Positions 1-13,500 are shown, counted from the stretch's first letter. The stretch: DNA of 64,000 nucleotides from Gelatoporia subvermispora B (GCA_000320605.2 KB445797.1:205976-269975), one strand, 5' to 3'. Notes: generated by a model from the letters alone, not told the origin. Program-made: numbers and translations.

Positions 1-17
1 TACTCGTTTGCCGTGGA

Positions 18-2635
18 CTACAATTCGATTCTCTCTTGGTCAACCCCGTAGTACCCATCAGGCGATTGGGCTGCTTCCGCGACAAGCTCTTTTACTCGCC
101 GGTCAATGATGTCGTTGAGCGCCGCTGCGAGCCCGTCGTCAGGCCCGTTCCCCTGCACGTGGTATGTCAGCGTAATGCAGTCTCATCAAGCAGTGTACTT
201 CGGCTCACCTCGTACCAGCTGCGCACTTTTGCGCAGGTATCCGCTGGTGGTAATTCGAGACCAGACAAATGTTCCCACGCACCCCGATTCCGCAACCAGT
301 CCTCCAGGTGCGTCTCCACGAAGCCCCGCAGAGCTCGCCCGAGCTGGGGCGTGTATTGTGCTTCAAAGAGATGGACATCCCAGCGACGTATAGCATAGTC
401 CCACATCTGCGGCATGCGTCCACCAGCCTCGCGCAGACTGTCGGCGTCATCGCGACCCAGGAGATCAAGCAGGGATGTCGCCATTAGTGCGTGCCCAGAT
501 GGCGGTTCGACGAGGAACGCGGGATCTGTGCACCGGGAAGGGTCGGTGAGGAATTGAGGGAAGCTTGCGTGGCAAGGCTGGATCTCGGTGTCAGGAGTAA
601 CCTCACCGTCGACGATGAGGACGGAACGGAGGCGGTCGACGATGTCCATGGAAATGTCTGAAGGTACTCCGACGAACGTCAATCTAGGTATATCGAGGTC
701 TCTCCTTAGATAAAGTGTGCTCCATACAAGGACTATGTTGACGGTTCTCATGTATACATTGTCCGATGCGACGTCGCCAAAGGCATTCTGAAGAATTCCG
801 TTGTACAGAGTGTCAAGGCCCGCAAGAAGTCGGCCAGACGAGCTTGATCGCTGGGAGTTCAGAAGCTCGTCAAAAGCTGCCACAGCCATATATTTATGTT
901 GAATAAGATGCCGTGCTGCCGTGCTTGCAAATATGAAGAGCCCATCAGACAGCTGTGTGAGGAGTTCAACAGCATCTGGGCGCTCTTTTGTGAGGCGGAA
1001 TCCCGGAGCACTGCATAATTGAAATTGCGTAGTAATGAAGGAGCGGATGTCATCGTCGGTATATGGCTCCTTCCGGAGGTCACGGAAATGGATGATTTCG
1101 GATTGCTCACAGTATTTAAGGGCATCCATGATGTACGATTCTGGGCGAGTGGCGATCAGAATGCGAAGGAGCGGGATGTCACGAGACAGTCGGCAAAGCA
1201 GTTTCATCATACGTTGGACAATTCCATCCGGATCATTTGAGCATTCATCGATACCGTCCAGAACGAGGAGCAGTGGCAACTCCACTGTTTTCGTAAACTG
1301 TTCGATGGGAGATTTTAGGAGGTCTACTAATTGGTGATCGAGCAGCTGGGACTGTCCATGCTGCAGGTGTTCGCGGGCCGATTTAGCGATAGGGTTAAGA
1401 AGCTCGGATATTGCGTATGCGAGCTGGTATGCCAGGGTCGGGAAAACCCTCGAAGCATCGGTTATGGAGCCGCGGATGAAGAAGAAGGATGCACCGAGGG
1501 AGATGCCGGCTGTGTGGCAGCACAAAGCATGGGCGACACTTGACTTTCCAGTGCCGGCGGGACCATGAAGCACGTATATACGATGCTTCGGCGCTCGCTC
1601 GCGCACCCATTCATTGAGATCGCGGAGGATCTGTGCGCGGGTGCCTCGTTGGAGATGCGTCTTTGCCTCTATCAAAGCAGACTTGTATGATGCGTTCATG
1701 GGAAATAATCTTTCCAATGTCTTTTGATCATCTGCTGGGATGGTGAGCGTCCAATACTCATATCTGTATCAGCTGGCAGAAGTACCTTTGCATCTTTGTA
1801 ACTGAGTCTGGTCGCATGTTATTTTCAGTAGTGCCGCAAGAATCTTTCTACTGCCGTCCCTATCCCGTATCTATGGGAGTCTGTCAACGGGCGGGAAAGC
1901 ACAAAGCACATGTAGTACCTCGAGGTTTTTCCGGATTGAGGAGACTCTTTGTCGCACATCTTCCAAAAAGTCGGAATCTTGCTCCGAGTACACAAATCTT
2001 GCGAGCGTATGTTTGACTGATCGCTCTTGGATTGAGAGGGCGAGTTCATCCAATGTCCTAAAATGTGATGGTGACGGTTAACTCAAATATCATTGTCCGG
2101 AAGGACCACATACGTCACCACATCACTCATCTGAGAGCCGAGTAGGTCAGCTCCGGTTTCCCGCACAGTTTCCCTCATTACGCCTGTACATGACTGTAGA
2201 TCGTTACCAATTGACTGAATCGACTTGGCTAGGTCTTCAATCTCGGTCAGCACCTTCTGTTTCTCACGAATGTTTGCTCTCGCATCCTATCACCATAAGG
2301 TCAGACAGCCAATCAAGCGTAATGTGAATCAGCACCAACTGCAATCCTACAGATAAGTGCTTGAAGTGGTGGAAGGACTTGAGCGACAATCGGAATGCCT
2401 GAGGTGCATTTGATCGCCACATCCATCGCACTCTGAACATTGGAGACAACAGCGTCAATTGTTTCCTCGCGCTCTGTGAGGCGCCCCGGTATCTAGTATG
2501 CGTTTCAGCATGTGTAGTCAAATGAAGTCGTCGGCCACATGCCTTTGGTAGCTGTCCCTCAGTTTCGCTTTGCTTCGATGACTGACGTCGTTTTGAAGCC
2601 GGGTTAAGTAAGGTGTTGATACTGATTTTGACCAT
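18..2635 (-). CDS. NLR-like NACHT STAND protein (gene 1), tail exon truncated
   Basis: Predicted STAND NTPase. The main exon (209..about 1734) codes a NACHT domain with Walker A GPAGTGKSS, Walker B LLLVLDGIDEC and the RPES sensor-like motif, followed by the helical region ending at RSWYE. I place upstream exons at 1786..1870, 1919..2057, 2114..2286 and a block near 2290..2470 that starts around IDAVVSNV; these code the helical N-terminal domain. The start MVKISINTLLNP (2635) is shared with gene 2, but the first intron is not resolved. The last exon (18..152) follows a 56-base intron and codes the conserved tail (GNGPDDGL...DIIDRRVKELVAEAAQSP). It stops at TAG (18..20) where paralogues have Trp in R-I-K-x-W. 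No WD40 or ankyrin repeats follow. Role as an intracellular receptor or cell-death switch is inferred from the family. Confidence 0.82.
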
Positions 2636-5600
2636 CTTGGATAGCGTGAAGCTACGGGCTGACAAGGAACAGGGATTGAAAGACCCCTCGAATATATCGA
2701 ACGTAGTGAGGCAGTGCAGTCCGCAGGGTAAAAGGCGCCACACTGCCTCCTGGGAGTCATGCATTTGCAATCTGCAAAGCAACGAGACTTCGGTTGATGT
2801 ACACCTCGCCAGATCCATCAGACTGCCTTACGTGGAATGCTCTGTATTTCTTGAGAACCTGATATACATAGCCCAAGTGAAACTTGCTGTGCCCAGTCTG
2901 AGGCTATCATGTATGCTTCGATAGCGCCACATCCATACACAGCACACGGATGATCATTCCACCAGTTATCACAGCCTCTGTGTAGCGTGATAGATGAGTA
3001 CGACAGTTCGAGAGAATGTCCAAAGCAGAGTACCTGTCTGTATTTGGCTGGCAGTGGCCTCACCTACTACGGCCACTCAAGACAATGAGCATATGGAGCT
3101 CAATGGGAGACGAAGCTAGGTTGGCGGCGAGAGATGATAGGGAACATCGTTGACAAGAGAGCATTGAGGATGGAATGCGTCAGCTAAGCAGACCCCGAAT
3201 ATTCGGTGATCTTGAGAGAGAACAGGTCAACAAGGTTCTCGAAGCCACATTCAATCTGCCAACTATCCCGGCTCTCTGCTCTTTCACAAGACACTGATAG
3301 TTGTCGCAGCGCCGTAACGCTGAACAAGGGCAGACATGTGACCTGTATTAGATTGCGCTCAAGTATTGTACTGGTCGAGTACAGCACGGCTCCAACATAG
3401 TGAATATGTGACACGGACGTGGTTTAACAAGGCACGTTGTTGTAGCGTACTGGCATGTTGGTAAGCTAATTAGCTATATCCAACAACTGTATGCATGAGC
3501 GAAGAATCCTATACCTTGGAGCCTCGGGATCCCTTGCTTCTACAAACGAAAGTCGTTATATTCAGAGGCCCACGTGCGGAGTCAACGAGAACTCGGGCTT
3601 CGACAAAGGATATGCCCAAATATACCGCGTCTCCACATAAATATGTTCTCAGGCGGGAGAGAGTGGCGGGGTATGGGTACACCTTTTCTCAAGCAAAATG
3701 AATTGTTGTCAGCCCAGCCTGAATTACTCAATAAGGGTTCACGACTCACTACGCATTTGATCTCCATCCAGATCAATTGACTACAGATCTTCCGGAACTG
3801 AGGAGCTCAAACAAAGCTCTTGAGGTTCCCTAGAGTACAGGTTACTCCGTATAACATCAACATAGGAGCTGGGGCGTCCTACCAGTAGACGAGTCAGCTG
3901 GTGACTTGTAAATCGTCTGGTTGGTCGAAAGCAGAGAAAAATGAGTCGGACGACGTACCAGGCCTCGAACCTTTGCCACTCATAACCATATTCCCCCCAG
4001 GTCCTAGCGGCCACGCGGGCACCGTCATCGTCCAAATCTCACAGGGGATACATAAATAAGCTCTCACAGGTCTCCTTGCCTGCCTGACCAGACCAAGAGC
4101 GCGGCTCCGCGACGACTTAGGTTGTCACTGTGACTTGTCAGTGGTTGGTTCAGAAGCTAAGGTTGCAGAGCGAGGGCTGCAAATTTGGGCAGTGATTTTA
4201 GAGAGTCCTCTTCAATAAACAACAAATAGTGTTGGTTAAGTTTGTAACTGTCAGATCAAGGAGGCAGTGCACTGACGTGTTTAATTGCGGAAGCAGCAGA
4301 TTGGAGCTTTGAGCTCAGGCAGATGCCATAGCTTATAGAGTAGCCTGAATTCACGGTTTGTTGTCTGTAGGATGTGCAGAGACAACCATACAGACTTAGC
4401 GGAGTACTAGGCTGGCAACCAGGAGGACAGACACATAACTGAGTGGCAGAGGTACGAGCAGAGATCGTGCGTGCGTCATCGGTCTACTCAACGCGATCGA
4501 GCGCCTCCTTTGCGCGCCCATTGCTGCCAGCGGTTGAACGCGTCGACCTGGTCAGCTGGGTGTGCATCTCACATCTTTCGTATTTATCTGCTTATGTTAC
4601 GTCGATCTCTTCTGGGCCTGCAGACTTCCCGCCTTCTCCATTTTCATGATTTAGCACATTCAATCCTATCCCATCGAGAGTGTCAATCAACATTCGCGCT
4701 CGACATGTCGCCGCGAACTGACATCCGTTCGCTACCTTCGGTCGTCAGGAGCGATGCCCTTGCTAGTGAGACATTTAGTGAGTGCATCAGCATTTTGATA
4801 GCATACAAACTCCATGTCTGACAAAATATCCCTCATTGCAGCGGTACTTCTCGGGGTCCATCATCCTGTATCTCCCGGCGCGAGAGATCGTTAGTTATCC
4901 TCGCCCCGTTCCGTGAATATATGCATAGAGAGGGGAGAGCACTTCTGGTGGCTCGGTGCGTGAACTCTAAAAGTCTCTCATTGATCTCCATACCGCTGCC
5001 GACACTATTCTAGCCACGCTCTACGCAGCATGGTTTTTGCCGGTTTAGTTTCGAACACCGTTTCCCGCTACACGGTCTTCTGCTCGGCTCAAAGCGAGTG
5101 ATGGCCAATCATTTGGCCTAGGTAAGCACCGTCAACATATCATCATCATCCGCCCGTACCACGAGACCCTGCATTTTAGCACATACTGCAACCGGCCGTC
5201 AACAAAGGATACAGCGTCCCACAATTTCGGACTGTAGGAAAATGCCTTAGCAATAGTCAGTCCGCGTTGGCAGCTGCAGATCCCACAGAGCGCTGTCCTA
5301 TGTGTTTCAGCCGACTCTGTTTGCGAATTGCTGATGCCATTGTCTAGTTATATCCCGGCTTAATTATGTCAGGCATCGCTCTCGTATCACGCGATTGGAC
5401 AAGAGAATGCTGCGAATTCCAGAGGGGGTGATCACGCTATTTATTCACCATGCATACTTTGCGCAGTCAGACACCACTCCCCGGCCATGACGGATTGATT
5501 TGAGGTCCATGTGTTACTTCTTACTGTTCTTTCTGTCATCTCATCATCGGGTGTACGCAGTAGAGGATCAATTTCCATCAGACCGCTGTGGTCTGGCGAC

Positions 5601-6730
5601 TCTACATAGTCATCAAGCGCGTGACCAGGGGCAGCATCCGATAGGATGTTGCATACCTTTATGTCTTTGAGATAAAAACCAGCTCCGGACTACAGGGGTG
5701 TATGGAAGCAAATTGGCCAGAACTCAGTAGTATGCTGACAACATTCCAGTACAAAAATTAAATCCGCAGATGTGACAGAGAGAAGGATGCACGGTACACG
5801 ACGTGGCTGGATGCATGCGCCTATCGTACGAGGGAAACTTCGACTCTGTATTCTTTGGAACGCGGATTTGATACTATCGAGAATTCGCCGTAGCTTCGCC
5901 AATCCAGGTCGCCTACACAAGCATCGCCAGTCGAGAAACGTTAGTCATGCCTATGATCCGGGGACATGACTGGCTGCGGTGAGCTCACATCATCATGGGA
6001 GCTTAGGACCGTGCGTAGCGTAGCCAACGGTGCAGATCGTAGAATTACATAATGCCTAAAGCTGGGGCGTACGTACGCAAAAGCATCCCAGTGGACCGTA
6101 CTTAGTACTAGATGTCCCACAAGTCTTCCTTCCTCTCGAGGTGATAGCCTCCCACAAGAGGTCGTGCGAGGCGCATATATGCGGTGTAGATGCGTCCTGT
6201 AGCTCTTTGTGATGGCAGCGGAAGTATTTATGAAGTCGTACGCGCGGCGAGAGAGCGGTGCACTTGCACGAGGGTACTTGTGATTGCCAACGAGACGCAC
6301 AATACGGGGTTGTAACAACTCCTATCATTAAGGATTCAATGGATGGATATCAACATAGAGACCATTGTCGGATATCCGCAGACTGGTACTGAGAGTATGG
6401 TGCAGTACGCGTCCGGTGGTGCTATGTGCTGGGTTCAGGAGTGCAGGAGCAGCGATCATTGTCAGCTGGGCGCAGGGCAATAGAGATCCCAGGGAACCAA
6501 TTCGCATCACAAGAAAGGGGCTGGGCTGGAGAGACATGCGTCGGGAAGTGGGAGCGAAAGCAGAGGCGCCGGATGTGCTGGCGGAGGGGATACAGCCCAG
6601 AGCGCTCGCTCTCATGCGTCCAGCGCACGGCTCAGCGCTACGTCATCGAGGTTGTCTCTTGCGACCAGCCTGTCGCCGACTCAAGCACTAGAATTGATTG
6701 CTGAACACCTGCGATCGACGGACATGTAGC
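2636..6730. other. Intergenic region upstream of gene 1, no supported gene
   Basis: No long ORF with recognisable motifs, no splice-joined gene and no tRNA-like structure was found. The first 200 bases resemble the 5' flank of gene 2 and are probably promoter and 5' UTR of gene 1. A block around 3920..4010 is similar to 24670..24750. The stretch 4440..4830 has two overlapping plus-strand ORFs of 68 and 116 residues with no recognisable domain. I regard the region as noncoding or as decayed duplicated DNA. Confidence 0.5.
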
Positions 6731-6750
6731 TGGCACACGTCCGCTGCACC

Positions 6751-7840
6751 AGCTCTGATGTCATAGCCGCAGCCCGGCCGATCGACGACCTCCCGACAGC
6801 ACGCATCCGCTACAGCCCCCACGACAGCATGCTTCGACTTGCGTCGCCCTTTGCTGTCTCTGCGAGCGCACGTCATACGGTCGAGATGCCTTGAGACTTC
6901 CGGGCGCCCTCTGCTTTACCTTATACCACTCGAGGACTCCCCGCGAGACCTCGCTCTCTGGATCTGTACACAGCGTGAGGTGCAATGCCCGCCGTGCTCT
7001 CGTGAGGCTCACTGTGCATCCTCCCTGCAGGACCATTTCCCGTATGTGTTGCGCGTTCTCTATGCGTACCAATAGCACCCCGACCTCTCTTGTGGTGTCT
7101 AGCCCGTGGAGGCCACCCCAGGCAGGTCGCTGTTCTGCATGCCTGGATCCCACGTGTACGGGCGAATAGTGACCTTCGAGACTCCCACCGGTCGTAGTGT
7201 CTGCACAAATGGAGCCATTATCCATTATTTGAGGTATTTTGCGCGCATATATCGAGCTCCCGGCTTTGTATTGACCAAAGTCTCCCTTACACTTGCTCTA
7301 GCGGTACAAATTTGCACCTCAGCACGGTCCTCCAAGCAGCGCCTTCCTCCCCAGCTCGAAGATCTCTCAACTGTTCCTCGCAGACGACGGTGCTCCATGC
7401 CTCATCTCAGTTGCTCACGGTTCGGGTACAGATTGTATGCATTGTTGGTTATTCGGGTCCCATTCTACCCCAGCTGCCGCCACTCCCGTCCTGCAGTGAT
7501 GTCAGAATTGGATTGCCCTGTGTACTTATGTACCCGATTTGCGCAGAATGAGATTCAATTTTGCGCCATCATATGTGTGCCCTCTCTTTTCAATGCGTCG
7601 TATGTACGTATGGGGTCTCAAACAGCGGTAATAAATAACCATTGATCACGGATTGCGTCCCTACATACAATCAGAAAGGACACAGCGTCCAGTTACTGAG
7701 GTAAATCATCCCGAGCTCAACACTTCCGCAACAGAACGAGTCCAACTAGGTTAAGTTGCGCTACATCGTATGGACACCAGGGGGACAAATACTGCAAAGT
7801 ATGTACCTGGCGGCCTACATCTACTAGCCGCCCCGGGCAA
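6751..7840. repeat. Repeat R-B copy 1, 3' flank of gene 2
   Basis: About 1 kb similar to 14583..15668, 25111..26121 and 41013..41955. Each copy begins near the words GATGTCAT-(A/G)GCCGCA-x-(C/T)CC and runs up to the 3' end of a minus-strand NLR-like gene. Inside is a conserved block (7225..7260) with TTGAGGTATTTT followed by CATATATCGAGC. ORFs differ in frame between copies, so I do not call a protein. It is best read as the shared downstream flank of the duplicated gene unit. Confidence 0.7.
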
Positions 7841-7975
7841 AGCGGCCTATTCGCCCTTCCTCTTCTACCTCGGCGTGTACCCATTTGCCGCCGACCACTC
7901 TTTGATTCGATGCACATCCCATTTCTCGAACTCACCTGGTGATTGCGCTGCTTCCGCGAGGAGCTCTTTGACTCG

Positions 7976-10540
7976 TCAGTCAATGATGTCGTCGAGCGCC
8001 GCCACGAGCCCGTCGTCAGGCTCGTTCTCCTGCACGTGGCATGTCAGCGTAATGTAAACACGTCAAGCAGTGCACTTCAGCTCACCTCGCACCAGCTGCG
8101 CACTCTTACGCAGTCGTTCACTGGTGTCATTTTGGTCCGATACGAATTGCTCCACGCACCACGCTTTCGCAACCAGTGCTCCAGGTGCGTCTCCACGAAG
8201 CCCCGCAGAGCTCGCCCGAGCTCGGGCGTGTATCGCGCTTGAAGGAGATGAACATCCCAGTGCCCGATGGCATAGTTCCACATCTGCGGCAAGTTCCAGA
8301 TAGCATCGCGCAGAGTGTCGACGTCGTCGCGAGCCAGGAGATCAAGCAGGGATGTCGCAATGAGAGCATGCCCAGACGGCGGGTCGACGAGGAAGGCGGG
8401 ATCTGTGCACCGCGCGGGATCGGAAAGGAATTGGGGGAAGCTTGCGTGGTAGGCCCGGAGAGGGGTGGTGAGCGTGACGTCATTGTGGATGATGAGGACG
8501 GATCGAAGGCGATCGATCACATCGTTGGTCACATTTGTCGAAATTCCGACATGCACCAGATCTTCTGTACAAAATGCCTCCATATCCTCATGATCATAAC
8601 CTAACACCAGCCACCCTAAGACTTCGTTGATATGTCCCAAATGTATGTCATCAGATGTGTATTTGTCGAACGCAATACTGAGAATATCTGTGTAGAGAGT
8701 GTCCAGAGGCGCATGGAGTCTTCGGAGCGCGTTTGATCGTTGAGACTTAAGAAGCTGGTTGAAGAGCACGCCGGATCGGCGCTTATTTTGAGCCAGAAAG
8801 CGAACGACTGTGGCTGCGAATATGAACAACCCGTCTGAGAGCTTCACGAGGCGCTCAACGGCGTCTGGGAATTCTAAAGTGAGTGAGAAGCCTCCTTTGG
8901 CTTTGCATTGCTCAAACTTCTCGCTGACCAAGAGCCGGATATCGTCGTCGATGTCAGGTTCATCTCGAAGGTTCCGGAATATGATTGTGTTGGAATCTTT
9001 GGAGTAGTGCAGCGCATCCATAACGTATGACTCAGGACGAGTAGCGATCAGGATGCGAAGGAAGGGGATATCTGTGGCCAAATGACAGAGAAGCTGAAGC
9101 ATCTCTTGAACCACGTCGTCCGAGTTGTTCATGCATTCGTCGATGCCATCAACGACGAGTAATGTCGGCCTTGTGAACCCGGGGGAAAGCGCATGAAGAG
9201 GGTTCTCCAAAAGATCCGCTATCTGATGCTTGAGCATTTGGCACTGCCCGCGGCGTAGATGAGCTCTGGTGGATTGTACGATGGGGTTGAATAGGTCAGG
9301 TATGGAGTCGGCGAGCTGATATGCTAGGGTGCGGAATAGAGAATAAGGATCGGTAATGGATCCGCGAATGAAAAAGAATGAGGCCTCGAGGGTATTTCCG
9401 GCGAGCTGTTGACACAACGCGTGTGCGATACTGGATTTGCCCATACCTGCGGGTCCATGTAGTACATAAACGCGTTTCTTCTCCTCATCATCACGAACCC
9501 ACTCCACAAGATCATGAAGGATCTGTGAGCGCGTGCCTGGTTGGAGATGTGATTTTGCTTCGGTCAAGTACGACGTGTAGGAGGCATTGACAGGGGACAA
9601 TTTCTCCAGAGTATCTTGATCATCTACGGAGCCGGTGAGCAAGCTGTACTCCAAGCTATAACAGCTTGTGAGCGTGCCTTTACATCTTCGTGACTGAGTC
9701 TGGTCGCATGCTGTTCTCAGCAATGCCGCAAGAATTTTCCTGATTCCATCCCTATCACAGATCTATGCAAGCCCGTCAATGAGCAGAAATTTGGCACAGA
9801 GCATTTGTACTACCTCGAGATTATCGCGAATAGCAGAAATCCTTTCTCGAACATCCCCCAAAAAGTCGGAATCCTGCTCCGAGTATGCCAGTTTTGCAAG
9901 GCTACCCCTCTCTGGTCGGGTTTGAACTGAGAGGGTAAGCTCATTCAGAGTACTGAGAACAGTACGGTTACTCATGGGATCATGGCATATTAGAAACACT
10001 TACGCCACAACCTCGCTCATTTCAGAGCTGAGTGGGTCAGATCCAGATGTATGCGTGGTTTCCCTCAATGCATCTGCGCATGATCGCAGGTCGTTGCCGA
10101 TTGACTGGATTGACTTGGCTAGGTCCTCGATCTCAGTCAGCACTTTGCGTTTCTCACGGGTATTCGCTCTCGCTGACTATTGATGCTTTATAATGAGCTG
10201 TAGAGTCAAGGGTGGTATGAATCAGCACTGACCGCAATCTTTTTTACCAGTGCTTGCAGCGGCGGTAGGACTTGACTGACAATCGGAATGCCTGATGTGC
10301 AGTTGATCGCCATGTCTATCGCATTCTGGACATTGGACACCACGGCGTCAATTAATTCCTCGTGGTCGCGGTCGTGCTCTGCGGGACGCGATGCTCTCTG
10401 CTACGCACTTTAGCATGTGTAGTCGGATGAAGTCGCGGGATACATGCCTTGGATGGCCCTGCTCCAAAGTTGTCCTGGCTCGATGACCGGCGTCGCTTTG
10501 AAGTCGGGTTGAGTAAGCTATTGATACTGATTTTGACCAT
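7976..10540 (-). CDS. NLR-like NACHT STAND protein (gene 2), premature stop in tail
   Basis: Closest to gene 1 in layout and N-terminus (start MVKISINSLLNPTSKRRR at 10540). The main exon (8086..9623 or longer) has Walker A GPAGMGKSS, Walker B LLVVDGIDEC, the RPES motif and the conserved CHASFPQFLSDPARCTDP segment. Upstream coding blocks include SARANTREKRKVLTEIEDL and SEQDSDFLGDVRERIS. The 54-base stretch 9624..9677 sits where gene 1 has an intron, but the donor is GC instead of GT and the stretch is open in frame, so it may be retained. After the 56-base terminal intron (8030..8085) the tail exon reads ENEPDDGLVAALDDIID and then TGA (7976..7978), where paralogues have Arg (CGA or CGG). The rest of the tail stays recognisable in frame down to about 7850 before another stop. 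Confidence 0.8.
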
Positions 10541-13500
10541 GTTGGCCAGCGCGAAGGTACCAGCCGACAAGGAGCAGGGCTTGAAAGACGCTCCGAGATA
10601 TATCAATGCAGTGAGGCAGGGCGGTCCGCAAGGTGAGAGACGCCGCACTGCCTCATGGGACTCGTGTATTTGTGTTCAGCAAAGCAACAAGACTTCGGTC
10701 TCTGCACGCCTTGCCGGATCCAATGTATTCCCTGAGAACCTAATATACATAGCCTCAAGCGAAGCATCCTGTACCCAGTCTACGGGCCGTCATGCAAGCT
10801 CCGATACTGCCACGTCTATACATAGCACATGAATGCTCATTCTCACAGCTTTCACAGCTCCTGAATGGCGTGATGGACGGGTGTGACAACTTCAAGGATA
10901 GGCACGAGAAGATCCAAATTGGAGCACTTGCCTGTAATTGGCACGCACTGGCCGTCCCGGTGACAGTCCTCTCCCTTAGCATAGCAATCGCGGTCGCACC
11001 TTGATGCCCGGAGTGACTGCGGCCGCAGAGCTCAGCGGGACACAAGGACAGTTCCAGGGTCCGGAGAGGATAGGGAGCAGCGTTGACAGTCCGGTACGCT
11101 GCTAGTCAGTCAGTCAGTTCTGTGGAACGGCTTAATGGATGAGCTAACAGGGCAGCTCCCTCAGAGGCACTACAAGGGTTGGTTCTGGTCACAGAGGTCG
11201 TCATATTGAGACAACCCCGGGCGGAGTCGACAAGACTTTGGGCTTCGATAAACCGATTACCGGAATGAGGGACGACGACAGTAAAACGGTCATATTATAG
11301 GCCAGAGAAACATCTTCGACACGTACCTACACTGGCAAAGTCCTCATCATAGGGACTGACATGATTTTAGCGACGCAAGGCGCTCCTTTGCGTACCCTCA
11401 AGCTCGCAAAAGGAGTTCAAGCACTGTATGAGGAAGCTCGGATTGAGAGGTGAAGAGAATGTCATTTAGACAGTGTGTAGAGCTTCTGTTCATCTTCACG
11501 CAGCCGCCAAAGGACCTGCCGCATTACACTGGACGTATCAGATGGAACATAGGCCTCCCCTCTATCACATTCCCAAATGCGTGAACATCGCAAATATGTA
11601 TTCATTATTGCACGCCTGCGATTGTGACGTTCGAGGTATGTGCACAAGGCAATCACGCGCCTTTGTAAGAATCCTGAATTAAGAACAGACAATGAGACAT
11701 GAGGTAGCTCATAAGGGTAGGGTAGACGTACGTCATGGAACCTGCTCCAGGAGACGCCTTTACATCACTCCTTCCAAGCTAAGGCCTAACGCAAGCGCAC
11801 GCACTCGGTGGTGAGCGCTATCTGTAAGACCCTCCCGATAGCAGTTCTTGGCCTCGTTCCGGCTCATGGGTGAGTTCTGAATATCGAGACGTTAGTTCTG
11901 CGTTGGGACGGCGCCAGAAGGGATATATACGCACGCTAACCTTGTTATCGATGTATCTGGGATAGAGCAAGAGTATCGATGCTGAATATGCGGGCGGTAA
12001 GTGAGGCCTCGTGAAAGGTCGTTGTGACTGAGATGTTTGTTGCTGCGATCAACGTCCTACACGACCCATCAGTTTACGATTCGATTCTCTCGAGGATGAA
12101 TGGGGACGTACGAGTCAATGCAAGCCAACGCACTGCATTGCTGCGATGATGGCGATGAATTCCTGTCAGGTGTCGACAAAATCCCCAGGTCGCGATGTCA
12201 TATGACAGGGCGCGTCTAGAGCAAGCCGCGGTTACTCGTCCATTACATCTTGTGAGGAAGGAGGCGAGTATCCGATCTGACCTGGTGGTGTCGTCAGTAT
12301 AGGTCGCCTTCTCGTCCCTAGCACAGCGGTACTCACCGACATCACTGAGCTTCTGGGTAGCCCACAGGGTGATATGTATGTGTGGGAGTGGCCCTAGGCA
12401 GATTAACGTGATTGTATTGAGGGTATTTGCTTGCGTGTCTGCCGGTGAGCGGTGATTGGGGTGAATATGACAATGTCTAGGGCATCGTGTGTGTAGAGGA
12501 AGGTGTAGTGTGCGGGGTCATGATCGGGATACGACTCTACGAGGGAGGTGCAACGAGAGAGAACCAAAACTGCTGTGGAGGGGACAGTTGTGGAGAGAGT
12601 TATGTGAAGTGTGAAGTGAAGCTCAACGCAGGCGGAAGACAAGGCGGGAATGAGCCGGGTCCAGTCAGCAAGGACGCGTAACCGGCGCCCAGCGAGATTG
12701 CGATCGAAACAACGGCGCTTGCCCCAAATTGGCTCAAATCTCAGAGCGCCTTTGCAGACAGACACCTTGCCGTGCTTGCGCTCGATACTCGTGTGTCCCC
12801 TCATCGTGTAGTGTAGTCAACCCGTCTTTATCTGCCTCGTGTGAGATCCACCATCATACAGCGAGCACATGCGGGCCACAATTGCCTCACTGCGTCCTCG
12901 TGGTCGAATGCCGAGCACCTCCGACTCTGATCCTCGTGTGATCGCCGACCAGGACGCGTAGCGTGCGCAGCAGACAGCGGATTCAGCTCATGTATAGCAA
13001 CGAAACATGACCAGAGCACTACCATACCGCATATACGAGGCGGAGTGCCCGCCTCAGTTATGTCACATTACATGTCAGAATTGACTTACAGATCCTCGCG
13101 GATAGGACATCTAAGTCGAGCAAGGCGGTTCAAGATATATTGCATGGTGCATCTGAGATCAGAGATGCTTGAGAGATCCCCACGAGGTCCAAGCCTGAGT
13201 AGACAAGCTCTGAGAAACGACAAGCTCTAGAGATATAGGCTCGCTGAACGCGCAAATTGACATCCCGGAGTGTCGGCGTAGCAGCGTACACCGCCAAAGC
13301 GAGTGAACATGGCTTTCTGTGTATGCTCGGGTCCTAAAAGGGAAGTTTGTTATATAGAAAATGAATAGGAGCATCTTCATTTGGAGGGAGCCAGATCAGA
13401 ACTGATACGGCCCAGCAAGACATTAACCGGGACTCCGGGATATCTCTAGCAGCGTCGGAGATGATACAACATCGTATTGACAAAACTTACAAGCCAGTGG

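Noticed and set aside
3900..4010. tRNA-like sequence (GGTTCGAGGCC on the minus strand)
   Set aside because: Only a T-loop-like word. No acceptor stem, D arm or anticodon arm could be built.
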